NCBI GenBank assembly: GCA_029866005.1 | Contig: JARXAE010000015.1 | Location: 62,001-126,000, forward strand | DNA length: 64,000 nucleotides | Source: Fimbriimonas sp. | GTDB taxonomy: Bacteria; Armatimonadota; Fimbriimonadia; Fimbriimonadales; Fimbriimonadaceae | Reading direction: 5' to 3' | In this document: piece by piece, positions 27,124 through 36,474 of the stretch | Numbering within the stretch: the first letter of the stretch is position 1 | Layout: each line of letters opens with the position of its first letter | Program-made: the position numbers and the translations under genes | Notes under the pieces: generated by a model | What the model saw: the letters and a program-made list of their open reading frames with translations, nothing else | The model's database searches: none | Told to the model about the DNA's origin: nothing

Positions 27124-27477
27124 ATGGCAAGAGTTAAACGTGGCCTTATGCGCCACAAACGTCACAAGAAGATCATTGGCAAGGCCAAGGGTTACTTCGG
27201 ACGAAAGAAGAACGTTTTCCGACGTGCGAATGAGCAGGTCATGAAGTCGGGGCAGTACGCCTTCCGCGACAGACGAGCCAAGAAGCGAGATTTCCGACGC
27301 CTCTGGATCGTCCGAATCACCGCTGCTTGCTCACACTGCGGCATCAAGTACAGCCAGTTGATCCACGGTTTGAATACCCAGGGCATTCAGCTCAACCGCA
27401 AAATGCTCTCCGAGCTAGCCATCGCCGACATGAGCGCCTTCAAGGCCGTCGTCGAAGCCGCTCGAAAGGGTCTCTAA
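27124..27477 (+). CDS. rplT: Ribosomal protein bL20
   Basis: A 117-residue protein of standard length: MARVKRGLMRHKRHKKI, KGYFGRKKNVFRRANEQ and YSQLIHGLNTQGIQLNRKML are the conserved bL20 segments. It binds 23S rRNA early in 50S assembly and represses its own operon in some bacteria. AGGAG stands before the start. A strong terminator follows. Confidence 0.98.
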   Translation: MARVKRGLMRHKRHKKIIGKAKGYFGRKKNVFRRANEQVMKSGQYAFRDRRAKKRDFRRLWIVRITAACSHCGIKYSQLIHGLNTQGIQLNRKMLSELAIADMSAFKAVVEAARKGL

Positions 27478-27497
27478 GAGGTTTAACTTCACTCAAG

Positions 27498-27528
27498 CGC
27501 CCTGAACCAATTGGTTCAGGGCGTTTTT
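27498..27528 (+). terminator. Terminator of infC-rpmI-rplT
   Basis: A 26-base perfect palindrome (CGCCCTGAACCAA/TTGGTTCAGGGCG) followed by TTTTT. Confidence 0.93.
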
Positions 27529-27610
27529 GCATGTGTTGCAAGGGACTCGGGGTCCACCCTTCGACCTTGGTGGCAGTAAACTCGTAGAACAACTCAACGA
27601 AGAGGCAACT

Positions 27611-28762
27611 ATGCGATACCACCACCTCGGCCAGCTACCCAAGAAGCACCACATCCAGTTCCGAAAGCCCGATGGCGGGCTCTATACAGAGCAGCTGTTT
27701 AGCACTCATGGCTTTAGCAACGTCAGCTCGACGCTTTATCACATTAACGAACCGACGGAGATGGGACCGTGGCGTGACTTAGGCTCCTGTGCTCCTCAGT
27801 ACCTCGAAGAGCAGCCCGTCCATCACCGGCACCTTAAGACCGCCCAACTGACGCCTTACGGGGATGCTGTGACCGGGCGCAAATGCTTGATGGGCAATAA
27901 CGACATCGAGTGGAACCAAGTGCTCGTTGCCGACCAGATGGACTACTTCTTCAAGAACTCGGACGGCGACGAGTGCTTGTTCATTCACGACGGCAAGGGA
28001 ACGATGGAGTCGCTCTATGGCACCATCCACTTCCGAGAGGGCGACTATCTGATCATCCCGCGCGGAACCATCTACAAGCTCAACTTTGAGACGCTCCCGG
28101 TTCGAATGCTTGCGATCGTTAGCCACGGGTTTATTGAAACTCCCCGCCGCTACCGTAATGAGTACGGGCAGCTGGAAGAGCATGCTCCATACACTGAGCG
28201 AGATTTCCGGCCGCCATCCGAGCTACCAGTTCACGACAAGAGGGAAGAGACAAAGGTGATTATCCGTGCTCGAAACCGGATGACAGAGTACACCAGCCCC
28301 TACCACCCGCTAGACGTCGTTGGCTGGGATGGCTACTGCTATCCATACGCTTTCAACATTAACGACTTCCAGCCGATCACGGGCAAGCTGCACATGCCAC
28401 CGCCGATCCACCAGACTTTCCAGGCACCTGGCTTCGTCGTCTGTTCGTTCTGCCCGCGGATGCTGGACTACCACCCAGAGGCTATCGTCGTGCCCTACGT
28501 TCATAGCAACGTCGATTCTGACGAAGTCCTGTACTACTGCAACGACAAGTTTGGCTCAAGAAAGGGAATCGAAGAGGGAAGCATTACGCTCCACCCGCTT
28601 GGAATTCCGCACGGCCCTCAACCGGGTGTGGTGGAGAAAGCCATTGGAGCGACGAAGACCGACGAACTTGCCGTCATGGTCGATACGTTCAAGCCCTTTA
28701 AGCTCACCAAGTACGCGCTCGAGATCGAAGACGAGAACTACTGGAAGAGCTGGAGTCGCTAA
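27611..28762 (+). CDS. hmgA: Homogentisate 1,2-dioxygenase
   Basis: A 383-residue cupin-fold enzyme from ATG 27611, with GAGG before it; an upstream in-frame start falls in the rplT terminator. Family landmarks are PLDVVGWDGYCYPYAFNI, FCPRMLDYHPEAIVVPY, SNVDSDEVLYYC and SITLHPLGIPHGPQPG, which hold the His and Glu iron ligands. It opens the ring of homogentisate to maleylacetoacetate in tyrosine and phenylalanine breakdown. It is somewhat shorter than the eukaryotic enzyme (about 440). The isomerase and fumarylacetoacetase are not adjacent. A bidirectional terminator follows. Confidence 0.88.
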   Translation: MRYHHLGQLPKKHHIQFRKPDGGLYTEQLFSTHGFSNVSSTLYHINEPTEMGPWRDLGSCAPQYLEEQPVHHRHLKTAQLTPYGDAVTGRKCLMGNNDIEWNQVLVADQMDYFFKNSDGDECLFIHDGKGTMESLYGTIHFREGDYLIIPRGTIYKLNFETLPVRMLAIVSHGFIETPRRYRNEYGQLEEHAPYTERDFRPPSELPVHDKREETKVIIRARNRMTEYTSPYHPLDVVGWDGYCYPYAFNINDFQPITGKLHMPPPIHQTFQAPGFVVCSFCPRMLDYHPEAIVVPYVHSNVDSDEVLYYCNDKFGSRKGIEEGSITLHPLGIPHGPQPGVVEKAIGATKTDELAVMVDTFKPFKLTKYALEIEDENYWKSWSR

Positions 28763-28766
28763 ATAG

Positions 28767-28804
28767 AAAAGGGGTTAGCAGCATAGTCGCTGCTAACCCC
28801 TTTT
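28767..28804. terminator. Bidirectional terminator between hmgA and the type II locus
   Basis: A perfect 16-bp stem AAAAGGGGTTAGCAGC/GCTGCTAACCCCTTTT with a 6-base loop. The A-run and T-run let it work on both strands; it lies between converging genes. Confidence 0.93.
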
Positions 28805-28823
28805 ATAGTTTGAGAGAGGGTGG

Positions 28824-29501
28824 TCAGTTGCCTTCTTTCTTCTCTACGAACTTCTTTCCGCCCATTTCTGAGAGCTTTGCTCGCTGATTGTCGGTCAAAA
28901 CCTTTCCGAGCTCGGTGTTCATAATATCACCGTTCTTCTTCATCTTCTCTTGCATCTCTTCGCGGCTCAGTTCCTGATCTCGCATCTTCTGCATCAGAGC
29001 TTGCATTGCTTCACCAGACGACTTTTGAAGACCATCAATCTTCGCTTGTTGAGCAGATGTGATTTCGAGAGACTTCGCGACGTCCTTGTTGAGGATTGAC
29101 CTGAAACCGTTGACTTGTAGCGAAATTTCAACCACTCGCTTTGTTTGCTCAGGGGTGAGCCAGCTTTCGACTTCCTTCTTCATCGAATCCATCTGCTTGG
29201 TCATGATGTCCTGCATCTTCTTTCGACCTTCTTCGGATCGCATGTCCTCGAAGCTCATGCCTGAGTTCTGGAAGACGGACATCATGCGCTCTCGCATTGC
29301 ATCGGGAGCAAAGTATTCGGCAACTTTGAGCTTTTGATCTGAGTTGAGTCCAAGGTCTTCTTGGACATCCTCTCGGGTCAGCAACATCAGCGGATTGTTT
29401 TGTAATCCGGCCATCATTCCGCCCTGGCGACCACCGCCACCCTGAGCAAACGAGGCAACAGCGGCCATCATAACGACGATTGATAGAATGATCTTCTTCA
29501 T
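28824..29501 (-). CDS. Small secreted protein, Spy/CpxP-like in composition
   Basis: A 225-residue protein with a clear signal peptide (MKKIILSIVVMMAAVASFAQ). The mature part is Met, Gln, Lys and Glu-rich and helical, with two LTxEQ-like motifs (WLTPEQTKRVVEI, LTDNQRAKL), as in Spy/CpxP-type periplasmic chaperones or heavy-metal sensors. The match is by composition, not by a defined motif. It is the last gene of the type II secretion locus and overlaps the secretin gene by 4 bases, so it may help secretin or pilin assembly in the periplasm. Confidence 0.55.
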   Translation of the reverse strand: MKKIILSIVVMMAAVASFAQGGGGRQGGMMAGLQNNPLMLLTREDVQEDLGLNSDQKLKVAEYFAPDAMRERMMSVFQNSGMSFEDMRSEEGRKKMQDIMTKQMDSMKKEVESWLTPEQTKRVVEISLQVNGFRSILNKDVAKSLEITSAQQAKIDGLQKSSGEAMQALMQKMRDQELSREEMQEKMKKNGDIMNTELGKVLTDNQRAKLSEMGGKKFVEKKEGN

Positions 29502-31975
29502 TTATTGCCTCCCGACTTCTTTGCCGGGTCTTTGGGAGCCTTTGCGGGTTCCTTGACTTCTGTCTTTGTGTTCTCTGGTGGAATCGCCTTGTTAAGCGCG
29601 TCCTGGTTCAGCTGAGAGAGCTTTTTGGTTTGATCCAAGCGGAGCTGCCTAGCTTCATCTTCATCTTTCACGATTCGAGGTGTCAAAAGCACTAGCAATT
29701 CCGTTTTGTTCGAGATTTTTGAGTTCGTTCGGAAGAGCTGACCAAGGAGAGGAATATCTCCAAGGATTGGCACCTTGTTCGAAGTTGAGCTAACGCTGTT
29801 TCGGATGATGCCACCGAGGATAATCGTCTCGCCGTTCTTGACGCTGACAACCGTGTCGGCTTCTCGCTGGTTAACGATTGGCGCATCGAAGGTCGTGTAG
29901 CCCTGAAGGTCGTTTGCGGTCTGGTTAACATCCATCGTCACGTATCCGTTAGCTGTGATTCGAGGAGTGACCGTCAAGACGATTCCTACATCAAGGAAGG
30001 CGTAGTTGAAGATGGTGTTGCCGTTCGCATCGATTCGGCTGTTAGTAACGTAAGGGATGCTCTGGCTGATGTTGATCTGGGCCTGAGTATTGTTCGAGGT
30101 GAAGATTCTCGGAGTCGAGAGGATCTGGAACTTCGTATCGGTCTGAATCGCGTTCATGAACGCGGTCAGGTTCGCGCCACCTAAGGTGTATCGGAAGCCC
30201 TGCAGAGCCGGATTCGCAGTTGCTTGGTTGAAGTTGGTTCCGATCGAACCATTTTGTCCGGGAGTTCCAAACTGTCCGGTGCTCGTGTAGTTCCATTCGA
30301 CGCCGAGCTTGTTGGTTGAGTCCAAGTTCGCCTCGACGATGATCGTCTCGATCATCACCTGCTCGGGGATTCGGTCAAGCTGCTCAAGAATCTGCTTGAT
30401 GAGCGCGGCTGAGTCTGGGTTTCCGACCACGATGATTGAGTTGGTATTGGGGTCGGGAATCGCGGTGATCTGACCGGTAAGGTCTCGGACTGGAACGAGT
30501 CGCCCATTGGCGTCCCGACCGGTTTGGGTCTGATTCTGCGTCTGCGCGTTGGTTCGCGCTCCACCACCACCACCGAACTGGCCAAAGAATCCGCCGCCTT
30601 GGGCAAAGACATTGGTCATCAGGTCGCCCGAAGTGGCGTTCGGATCTTCCATGTCGACGTACATCTGGTTGTCTTCAATGGTTCCCCCAACTCGCTGGGC
30701 GTTGTTGTTGCGCTGAGCGTTGTTGGTGTTGGTTCGCTGTTGAGTAGGTGTCGTGTTTCGGTTGGCCCGTCCTGCACCTTGTCGCTGACCAAACGATTGG
30801 TTCAGAAGATTTGCAACATCATCGGCTTTCGCGTTGTTGAGTGGGAATACGAAGGTTGTGTTCTGGAATTCGACTGGCTTGTCGATATCCTTGATGACCT
30901 GTCCGACGATGAGCTGACTTTCTTCGGTGGCCGTAATTACTAGCGAGTTCGTTCGGGTATCGCTAGCAACGGTTCCGAAAGCTGCCTGCGTCGATCCAAA
31001 TCGAGCTGCCTGTTGGAAACGGTCTCCAATATTAGAGCCGGAACTAGTTGCGCCACCTCGTCCACGAGGCGCGTTGTTAGTCAAAACGTTCTGGATGGTA
31101 GGAGCAATTTCGGTCGCCGTCGCAAATTCGAGCTTATAAACCATTGTCTTCTGCGGCTGATCGGTTTCCTTGTCAATCTGCTTAATGACTCGCTCGACTT
31201 CCAAGTGCTCTTTATCAGGTGCATTGACGATGACCGAGTTGGAGAAATCATCGGCCGAAGCTCTTACGTTCGAACTTGACTGCCCTCGATTTCCGCCTAG
31301 CATGCTCATCGGGTTAAATCCGCCGCCGCCTCGTCCACCTCGTCCACCCATCTGGAACGACATTCCGCCGCCACCAAACATGCTCTGGAAGGGGTTCGAA
31401 CTGGTTTGACCAGCAGAGACAAATACCTCGTTAACCACTCTTGCAACCTGGGTAGCGTTGGCGTACTTGATCGGATAAAACTTGAGTTTGAGCTGGGGTT
31501 GATCTCCGCCCATCATCGTCATCGGATTGAATCCGGTAGACATGCCGCCGCCTTGGCCAAAAATGCTGCCCATCCCACCGCCACCGCCGCGTGTCTCACG
31601 CTTCTTGATGACCGCCATTCCAGCCTCAGCTGTCATGTCGTAACCCTTAAGATTCAAAGTCTTCTCGAGAATCGTAAAGGCTGTATTGAGATCAACATTG
31701 CCCGCCGAAGTGATCGTAAAAGGACCCACAAGGTTTGGATCCTTGATAATCGTTTTCCCACTCGTCTTTTGGAACATCTGAAGAACAAGATCAATGTTTG
31801 CATTACGGAAATCAAGCTTGATCTTCGCCTTCGAAGACATTTTCAACTTCTCAGCCCACGACCCACCGGAGTTCGAAGTAGATGCTCCGCCTCCCATATC
31901 AAACTGGCCAAAAGACACCGAGCCGGCCACTATGGCGAGAGCAAGAGAGAAACTACGAGTTGGGAATTTATTCAT
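29498..31975 (-). CDS. gspD: Secretin of the type II secretion / type IV pilus system (GspD/PilQ)
   Basis: An 825-residue outer-membrane channel protein. It has a signal peptide ending FGQ and an N0/STN-like domain at about residues 50-130 (KIKLDFRNANIDLVLQMFQK). N-domain repeats with Gly- and Asn-rich insertions follow to about 500. The conserved C-terminal secretin domain includes ETIIVEANLDSTNKLGVEW, VKNGETIILGGIIR and VPILGDIPLLGQLFR. The Gly-rich inserts (GGRGGRGGGG, QRTNTNNAQRNNN) are longer than usual. It forms the gate for substrates or the fibre. It overlaps the PilP-like gene by one base and the last gene by four. Confidence 0.92.
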   Translation of the reverse strand: MNKFPTRSFSLALAIVAGSVSFGQFDMGGGASTSNSGGSWAEKLKMSSKAKIKLDFRNANIDLVLQMFQKTSGKTIIKDPNLVGPFTITSAGNVDLNTAFTILEKTLNLKGYDMTAEAGMAVIKKRETRGGGGGMGSIFGQGGGMSTGFNPMTMMGGDQPQLKLKFYPIKYANATQVARVVNEVFVSAGQTSSNPFQSMFGGGGMSFQMGGRGGRGGGGFNPMSMLGGNRGQSSSNVRASADDFSNSVIVNAPDKEHLEVERVIKQIDKETDQPQKTMVYKLEFATATEIAPTIQNVLTNNAPRGRGGATSSGSNIGDRFQQAARFGSTQAAFGTVASDTRTNSLVITATEESQLIVGQVIKDIDKPVEFQNTTFVFPLNNAKADDVANLLNQSFGQRQGAGRANRNTTPTQQRTNTNNAQRNNNAQRVGGTIEDNQMYVDMEDPNATSGDLMTNVFAQGGGFFGQFGGGGGARTNAQTQNQTQTGRDANGRLVPVRDLTGQITAIPDPNTNSIIVVGNPDSAALIKQILEQLDRIPEQVMIETIIVEANLDSTNKLGVEWNYTSTGQFGTPGQNGSIGTNFNQATANPALQGFRYTLGGANLTAFMNAIQTDTKFQILSTPRIFTSNNTQAQINISQSIPYVTNSRIDANGNTIFNYAFLDVGIVLTVTPRITANGYVTMDVNQTANDLQGYTTFDAPIVNQREADTVVSVKNGETIILGGIIRNSVSSTSNKVPILGDIPLLGQLFRTNSKISNKTELLVLLTPRIVKDEDEARQLRLDQTKKLSQLNQDALNKAIPPENTKTEVKEPAKAPKDPAKKSGGNK

Positions 31976-32679
31976 TACCGGTTACGACGTCCACGCCGTC
32001 CAATTGTTTGGTCATTGCCACCGAAACCTTCGATAGCGGGGAGAGTTGACATGTTTTGTGGAGCTTCAGCAAAAACTTGCCCGCCTCCACCGATCTGTCC
32101 CGCCATTCTCGGCGCGGGACCTGGGTTTAACGGAGCGACCATCTGGGTCGCACTCGATTCATTGCTTCCAAAGAAAATTTCTTTCTCAAACCCGTCACCT
32201 GCCCTCAGGATGATTGAATCTGATTTGACCTGCTTTAGGGTCATGGACTTCCACTTTTCGCCGGGTTTAAGGAAAACACCTTCACCGGTACCACTGTTCT
32301 CAACGAGAGCGTTTTGTCCTCCGTTGACTTCCATATTGCCGGTGTAGATCCAGCCGGTTTCCCCTGAGGTGAAAACTGGGGGAATGGCGTTAGAAGTCTT
32401 GGACGACCCCATCAAGCTCTTTTTCTCAACAGCTGGTTTAAAGGCGTTTGGCAATCCGCCCTCAATCGAAGCAAACTGAGCCTTTTCATCCTCAGGAAGG
32501 TATTCGATGTCTCCAGTCTTCTTCTTCTTGGCCGCAGTTGGGAACTGCATGCCAGTGCTCTTCTTTGTCGAGGTTTTCGAGTCTCCACCGCCCATCATGC
32601 CGAATGCGAGTGCCACCACAAGCACTCCTACCAATAGAGGTAAGGAGCTTTTTTTGTTTGTTGTTGTTGCTTTCGACAT
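31975..32679 (-). CDS. Inner-membrane GspC/PilP-like assembly protein
   Basis: A 234-residue protein with a short cytoplasmic Lys-rich start, one membrane helix (SLPLLVGVLVVALAFGMMGG, residues about 12-31) and a periplasmic part. Residues about 120-190 resemble an HR/PilP-type beta domain (GWIYTGNMEVNGGQNALVEN, SMTLKQVKSDSIILRAGDGFEKE). In these systems GspC/PilP joins the inner-membrane platform to the secretin. The family call rests on topology, this domain and its place between pilO and the secretin gene. It is preceded by one base between stop and start. Confidence 0.65.
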   Translation of the reverse strand: MSKATTTNKKSSLPLLVGVLVVALAFGMMGGGDSKTSTKKSTGMQFPTAAKKKKTGDIEYLPEDEKAQFASIEGGLPNAFKPAVEKKSLMGSSKTSNAIPPVFTSGETGWIYTGNMEVNGGQNALVENSGTGEGVFLKPGEKWKSMTLKQVKSDSIILRAGDGFEKEIFFGSNESSATQMVAPLNPGPAPRMAGQIGGGGQVFAEAPQNMSTLPAIEGFGGNDQTIGRRGRRNR

Positions 32680-32680
32680 G

Positions 32681-33247
32681 TTAACTCTTCACCCCAGGCT
32701 TGGTGGTTGACTTCTCTGACTTCACGATTTCGTGGAAGGCGACTAATCCGATCACTGCCGTCACTTTGTCTGAGTCATTCTCAGCGGCTGCATACTGGAT
32801 CGAATTGACTGCCAGCTTTGCGTCTGACTTCTCGATTTTGTCAACTAAGGTCGCTACGTTTGTATACGAACCGTCGACAGATAAGTTGTACTGAATTTGC
32901 AGTAAAACCGTTCCCTCTAAGGGCTTTTGGGGTCGAAAAGAGACAAAGTTAAGTTTTGACTCCGAAACCAGACGCCCAACTTTGGCAAGAGCGGCCGGGG
33001 TGATATCAGCAACCTTTCCAACCCAAAGTTCCTTCTCAACCAAGAGGTCGGCAGAATAGATGTCAGCCGCCGTCTTATCCTTGATGGCGGAATATTCCAG
33101 ACGTTGCTCGTTGTTCTTGCGGACAAGCTCTCTCGTAGAGATTTTCTTGTTCAAAAAGAGCCCAACGATTGAACTGCACAACAGCACAATTCCGACAATG
33201 GCAAGAAGGCTCGGCACCTGGTCCTTTGGATCTTTTAGGTTGATCAT
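32681..33247 (-). CDS. PilO/GspM-like platform protein
   Basis: A 188-residue bitopic membrane protein: one helix at about residues 13-32, a coiled-coil-prone stretch (ELVRKNNEQRLEYSAIKDK), then a ferredoxin-like domain with VLLQIQYNLSVDGSYTNVATLVDKIEKSDAKL, split here by motif (about residues 117-147). This is PilO-like topology and length. It begins directly after the fused PilM/PilN gene. It probably pairs with the PilN-like half of that protein in the periplasm. Confidence 0.75.
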   Translation of the reverse strand: MINLKDPKDQVPSLLAIVGIVLLCSSIVGLFLNKKISTRELVRKNNEQRLEYSAIKDKTAADIYSADLLVEKELWVGKVADITPAALAKVGRLVSESKLNFVSFRPQKPLEGTVLLQIQYNLSVDGSYTNVATLVDKIEKSDAKLAVNSIQYAAAENDSDKVTAVIGLVAFHEIVKSEKSTTKPGVKS

Positions 33248-34492
33248 CTATTTCTTCTTCTTGCTGGTTTGAATAATCGGCAGGTTGCCGACCGGGAAGG
33301 CGGTGATGTTGAACTGCACAATCTTCTCGCCCTCAACTTCGCCCGCGTTGGCGAATACTAGTCGAACGTCGCGGAAGCGCGATTGTTTACTTAATGCGCT
33401 CACATAATTCGCAACTGACTCGGAAGTCTTTGCGCTGCCACGAAGCTGAAGCAACTTCCCGCGTTCCAGATTTAGAGAAGTCAGCCAGACGCCCTTCGGA
33501 ATGAGCATTGTCGCAACTTTGGTCACATCGCTGATCTTCTGTGCGGGCATGAATGCCAGTTTGAGTTGTTTTGCTTTGGGACCCACCTTTCCAAGTTCTG
33601 AAGTTTTGGAATCAAGACCAACCTTGACGAGCTTGGTGAGATTTTTCTCTCGTTTCTCAGTCTTCGCGAAGTCTTGTTGCTTGAGAATGAGGTCGTTTGC
33701 AACCATGGCCGCAACGCAGAATCCTCCTGCGAATAGGACATAAGCCTGGCGATGAGAAGTCTTTCGCTTCTTTTCGATCTTCTCACGTCGGTATTCGTCA
33801 GGCTCCAAGTCCATCGGAATGGACGCCGTACCGGCAAGCGAAACCAAGAATCCTCCGAGCTTTTGCTCAGTTCCCTTGAACTCAACCCCCTGCGCGAGAA
33901 TTTTCGATCCCGAGACAGCTGTAACTCGGGCGACCTCGTCGTCCAAGCGATCCAGAGAGACTGTCTTAGAAACCGCAAGCGAGCCTTCATGGAATCCGTC
34001 AAGATTGACGAGATCGCCAAATCGCTCCGCGATGATTCCTGAAACCAGCCCCTGCTCCTGCGCAACTCTGAGTGCGTACGCCTGAGCAGGCACAATCTGT
34101 TGAATCGTGATCCCTAACTCATCACAGACATTCAGCAGCTCACGGATATCCGCCGTCTTCGCGGCAAAAACGTCATTGAGACGACCTTCCGAGGAGCGAA
34201 TCGCTGACGGCAAGAAGTCGAACGCTAGCTCCGAAACCTGAATAGGGAAGACATCACCGAGCTTTTGCTTGAGAACGACGAGAGTATCGTTCCGAGGAGC
34301 GTCGGGCAACACCATCGAACGATGCATGACCAGACGGCGTGAGAGAACCACCACTGCATTCTTCCCCCCCACTCCCTCAATCGAGCCGAGCGAAACGCCC
34401 TCCTTCGTTTGTGATGAGTCAACAAAATGAACCCGCGTCCATTCGCGATCCCATTCAATAATCAGGTTTGGTCGAGTTGGTTTCTGGTTCAT
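33248..34492 (-). CDS. PilM-PilN fusion (GspL-like)
   Basis: A 414-residue protein. The N-terminal ~235 residues are cytoplasmic and resemble the actin-like PilM/GspL domain (NLIIEWDREWTRVHFVDSS, FPIQVSELAFDF, GITIQQIVPAQAYALRVAQ). A membrane helix follows at about 248-268 (AYVLFAGGFCVAAMVAND). The periplasmic part is a PilN-type ferredoxin-like domain (MLIPKGVWLTSLNLERGKLL, AKTSESVANYVSALSKQ). Separate pilM and pilN are usual in type IV pilus loci, while GspL joins the two parts, so the system is GspL-like here. Located between gspK and pilO. Confidence 0.8.
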   Translation of the reverse strand: MNQKPTRPNLIIEWDREWTRVHFVDSSQTKEGVSLGSIEGVGGKNAVVVLSRRLVMHRSMVLPDAPRNDTLVVLKQKLGDVFPIQVSELAFDFLPSAIRSSEGRLNDVFAAKTADIRELLNVCDELGITIQQIVPAQAYALRVAQEQGLVSGIIAERFGDLVNLDGFHEGSLAVSKTVSLDRLDDEVARVTAVSGSKILAQGVEFKGTEQKLGGFLVSLAGTASIPMDLEPDEYRREKIEKKRKTSHRQAYVLFAGGFCVAAMVANDLILKQQDFAKTEKREKNLTKLVKVGLDSKTSELGKVGPKAKQLKLAFMPAQKISDVTKVATMLIPKGVWLTSLNLERGKLLQLRGSAKTSESVANYVSALSKQSRFRDVRLVFANAGEVEGEKIVQFNITAFPVGNLPIIQTSKKKK

Positions 34493-35752
34493 CTAGTTTT
34501 CCAAAAGTGGGGTTTGTGTCGTTGCCTCGTCCCAAAGCCACTGCGCGGCGAGGTCGGCGTAAGGAGGGCGTTCGATCCGAATTACCTTCAGAACACCCTG
34601 GTCAATCTGTATCAAGGCTTCGATTCCTTGCTCAGTCCGTCCGGACTTTCCGAGCACTCGAATCATGAAGCACTGGCTGTTGACATTGAGCGTATCGGCG
34701 ATTGCTCCGGCAAATGCCTGATCTGAGCCAATGCTGAGTAATTCGCTCAGCAAGGTATAGCCTCCGGTGGGTCGACTGTCGACGATCTGAGTCGCGATGT
34801 CTTGGCTAATCCCAGGAATGGTCTGAAGCACGGCTTCGGGCGCAGTGTTGACGTTGATCTTGCCGCTCAACTGCTCCCCGGGCGAAACGGTCATCCGGTC
34901 CAAAACGCTTCGAACCACTGCTTGATTGTTTGCGATTCCGGGAACGTTCAGCACCTGGCTAAGAGCAGTATAGGTCGCATTTGGCTGAACGGCTCTTTGG
35001 GCAATGATCTGTTGCGCGGTCTGCAGAGGAATCTGCGCTTGCTGTGAGAAATTCTGAGCGTTTAACTGGGGGTTGTTAACGTTCACACGCCCATCTCCCT
35101 CGGCAGTTGTTGCTGCCGAGAAGTTTTGAGTTGTGACCAGTTCGATCAAGGCAATGTCACTGACTGCCGAAGATGCGGCTGTGCTTGACGTATTGTCGAC
35201 CGGATAGAAGACGTTTTGGGGGGTGAAGCCCTTGATGTCCAGAAGCTCGTACACTGATTGCAGCTGATTTTCGTGGGCATTGTAAGGCCTAGCGAGGCCG
35301 TTATAGTAATCGTCTTTCGCTCCCTCCACCCGGTTAGATGCGCCGACGTTCCTCCAGTCAAGGAAGCTATCGATTTGCTCTTGGGTGAGGTTCAGATTGG
35401 CTAAGTGGTCCTCTGTAACGGTGTTTAAATCGATTCTCGCAGCATTGTCGATGATCTGGATTCGAAACGAGTCCGAGCCCATAGTGAATTCCTCTGCTCC
35501 GTTGGTACCCAAGACTGCCCAGTCATCTTCGAGGGTCACCGGTTGGCCCGGTGCATCCACTACTGCCTGGAGCTCTGCAAGGGCGCGCTGAACGCCTGCC
35601 ATAGCCGCCGCCTCGGCCCGCCGCGCCTCATTCCTGGCGGTGACTGCTTTGAATGCCACCGTCTGGTTCTGCGCATAGACCGCAACCACGGTCACAACCA
35701 AGGCCATTGCTGCCAATGCGATGATGAACGAAACTCCTCTCTGACGCCTCAT
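34493..35752 (-). CDS. gspK: GspK-like tip pseudopilin
   Basis: A 419-residue protein from ATG 35752, which overlaps the gspJ stop by four bases (ATGA). The prepilin leader ends RQRG^VSFIIALAAMALVV; Glu at +5 is absent, as in GspK. The large periplasmic domain includes helix-hairpin-helix-type motifs (IDLNTVTEDHLANL, LTQEQIDSFLDWR, and late INVNTAPEAVLQTIPGISQDIA), which are the marks of GspK. It is bigger than usual (about 320). GspK caps the pseudopilus with GspI and GspJ, whose genes stand just upstream. Confidence 0.88.
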   Translation of the reverse strand: MRRQRGVSFIIALAAMALVVTVVAVYAQNQTVAFKAVTARNEARRAEAAAMAGVQRALAELQAVVDAPGQPVTLEDDWAVLGTNGAEEFTMGSDSFRIQIIDNAARIDLNTVTEDHLANLNLTQEQIDSFLDWRNVGASNRVEGAKDDYYNGLARPYNAHENQLQSVYELLDIKGFTPQNVFYPVDNTSSTAASSAVSDIALIELVTTQNFSAATTAEGDGRVNVNNPQLNAQNFSQQAQIPLQTAQQIIAQRAVQPNATYTALSQVLNVPGIANNQAVVRSVLDRMTVSPGEQLSGKINVNTAPEAVLQTIPGISQDIATQIVDSRPTGGYTLLSELLSIGSDQAFAGAIADTLNVNSQCFMIRVLGKSGRTEQGIEALIQIDQGVLKVIRIERPPYADLAAQWLWDEATTQTPLLEN

Positions 35753-36474
35753 TCGGAAGAGCCTCCCGCGGTCACCGGGTTGTCCGGCGTGACGTCGCTG
35801 AGAGGGAGTCGGACGACAAAAATATGCTCGACTGAATCGCTTGTCCTGGAGTAGGTCACTCGAACCGCCGCAGGAAGCCGTGGGACATCCATCGCTGTCG
35901 AATCCCAAGTCAGATCCCAACTTTCGCCATTGTAAAACTCAAAGGAGATTGAATCAATATCGGGATCCAGCGAGGACTCGAACCCGCCTTGTGACGAGTC
36001 TCCATCCGCAGGGGTTTGTTTTCTCAAATAGAGTCCCGTTGAGACCGGAGCGTTACCGATAGCTGATTGCGAAATTGAAACTTCGGTTAATCCGCCCCGT
36101 GGTCCGTATGTCTGGTTCAGGGTTTCAAAGTCGTCCTGCGAAGTCACGAACTCCGCCGGCAATCGCTCGCCGAGAGAGGTGAAAACCAACCCCGCACCTG
36201 AGGTCGTGATGTTCTGATCGGTGTCTCCGGCAGCATCTCCGCCTAGGTAGTAGCTCGCTGGATCGGTTGTCACCGTCGAGAGACAAGCGGACGAGATGAG
36301 CGCTCGGAGCCTATCCTCAAACTGAGCATCGCGGGTTGCGGCTAGTCGGTAAGCCTTTGCCGAGGCGTTTTGCCGAACCGCGACGTAGGTCGCCTGACTC
36401 GCCGAAGCGGCGATGATGGCAGTGATCACAATTGCGACCATAAGCTCGATCAAAGTAAGACCGCGCTTCCTCAT
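35749..36474 (-). CDS. gspJ: GspJ-like minor pseudopilin
   Basis: A 241-residue prepilin: MRKRG^LTLIELMVAIVITAI, Glu at +5, Leu as first mature residue. The rest is a mixed alpha/beta domain with SFEFYNGESWDLTWDS and AVRVTYSRTSD near the C-terminus, typical of GspJ (strand followed by a W/Y-rich patch). It overlaps gspI by four bases upstream and gspK by four downstream, so translation is coupled through the cluster. Confidence 0.85.
   Translation of the reverse strand: MRKRGLTLIELMVAIVITAIIAASASQATYVAVRQNASAKAYRLAATRDAQFEDRLRALISSACLSTVTTDPASYYLGGDAAGDTDQNITTSGAGLVFTSLGERLPAEFVTSQDDFETLNQTYGPRGGLTEVSISQSAIGNAPVSTGLYLRKQTPADGDSSQGGFESSLDPDIDSISFEFYNGESWDLTWDSTAMDVPRLPAAVRVTYSRTSDSVEHIFVVRLPLSDVTPDNPVTAGGSSE

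Noticed and set aside
31406-32347. 313-codon + strand frame opposite the secretin and PilP-like genes
   Set aside because: No conserved motif or ribosome binding site; the minus strand has clear domains in both genes.
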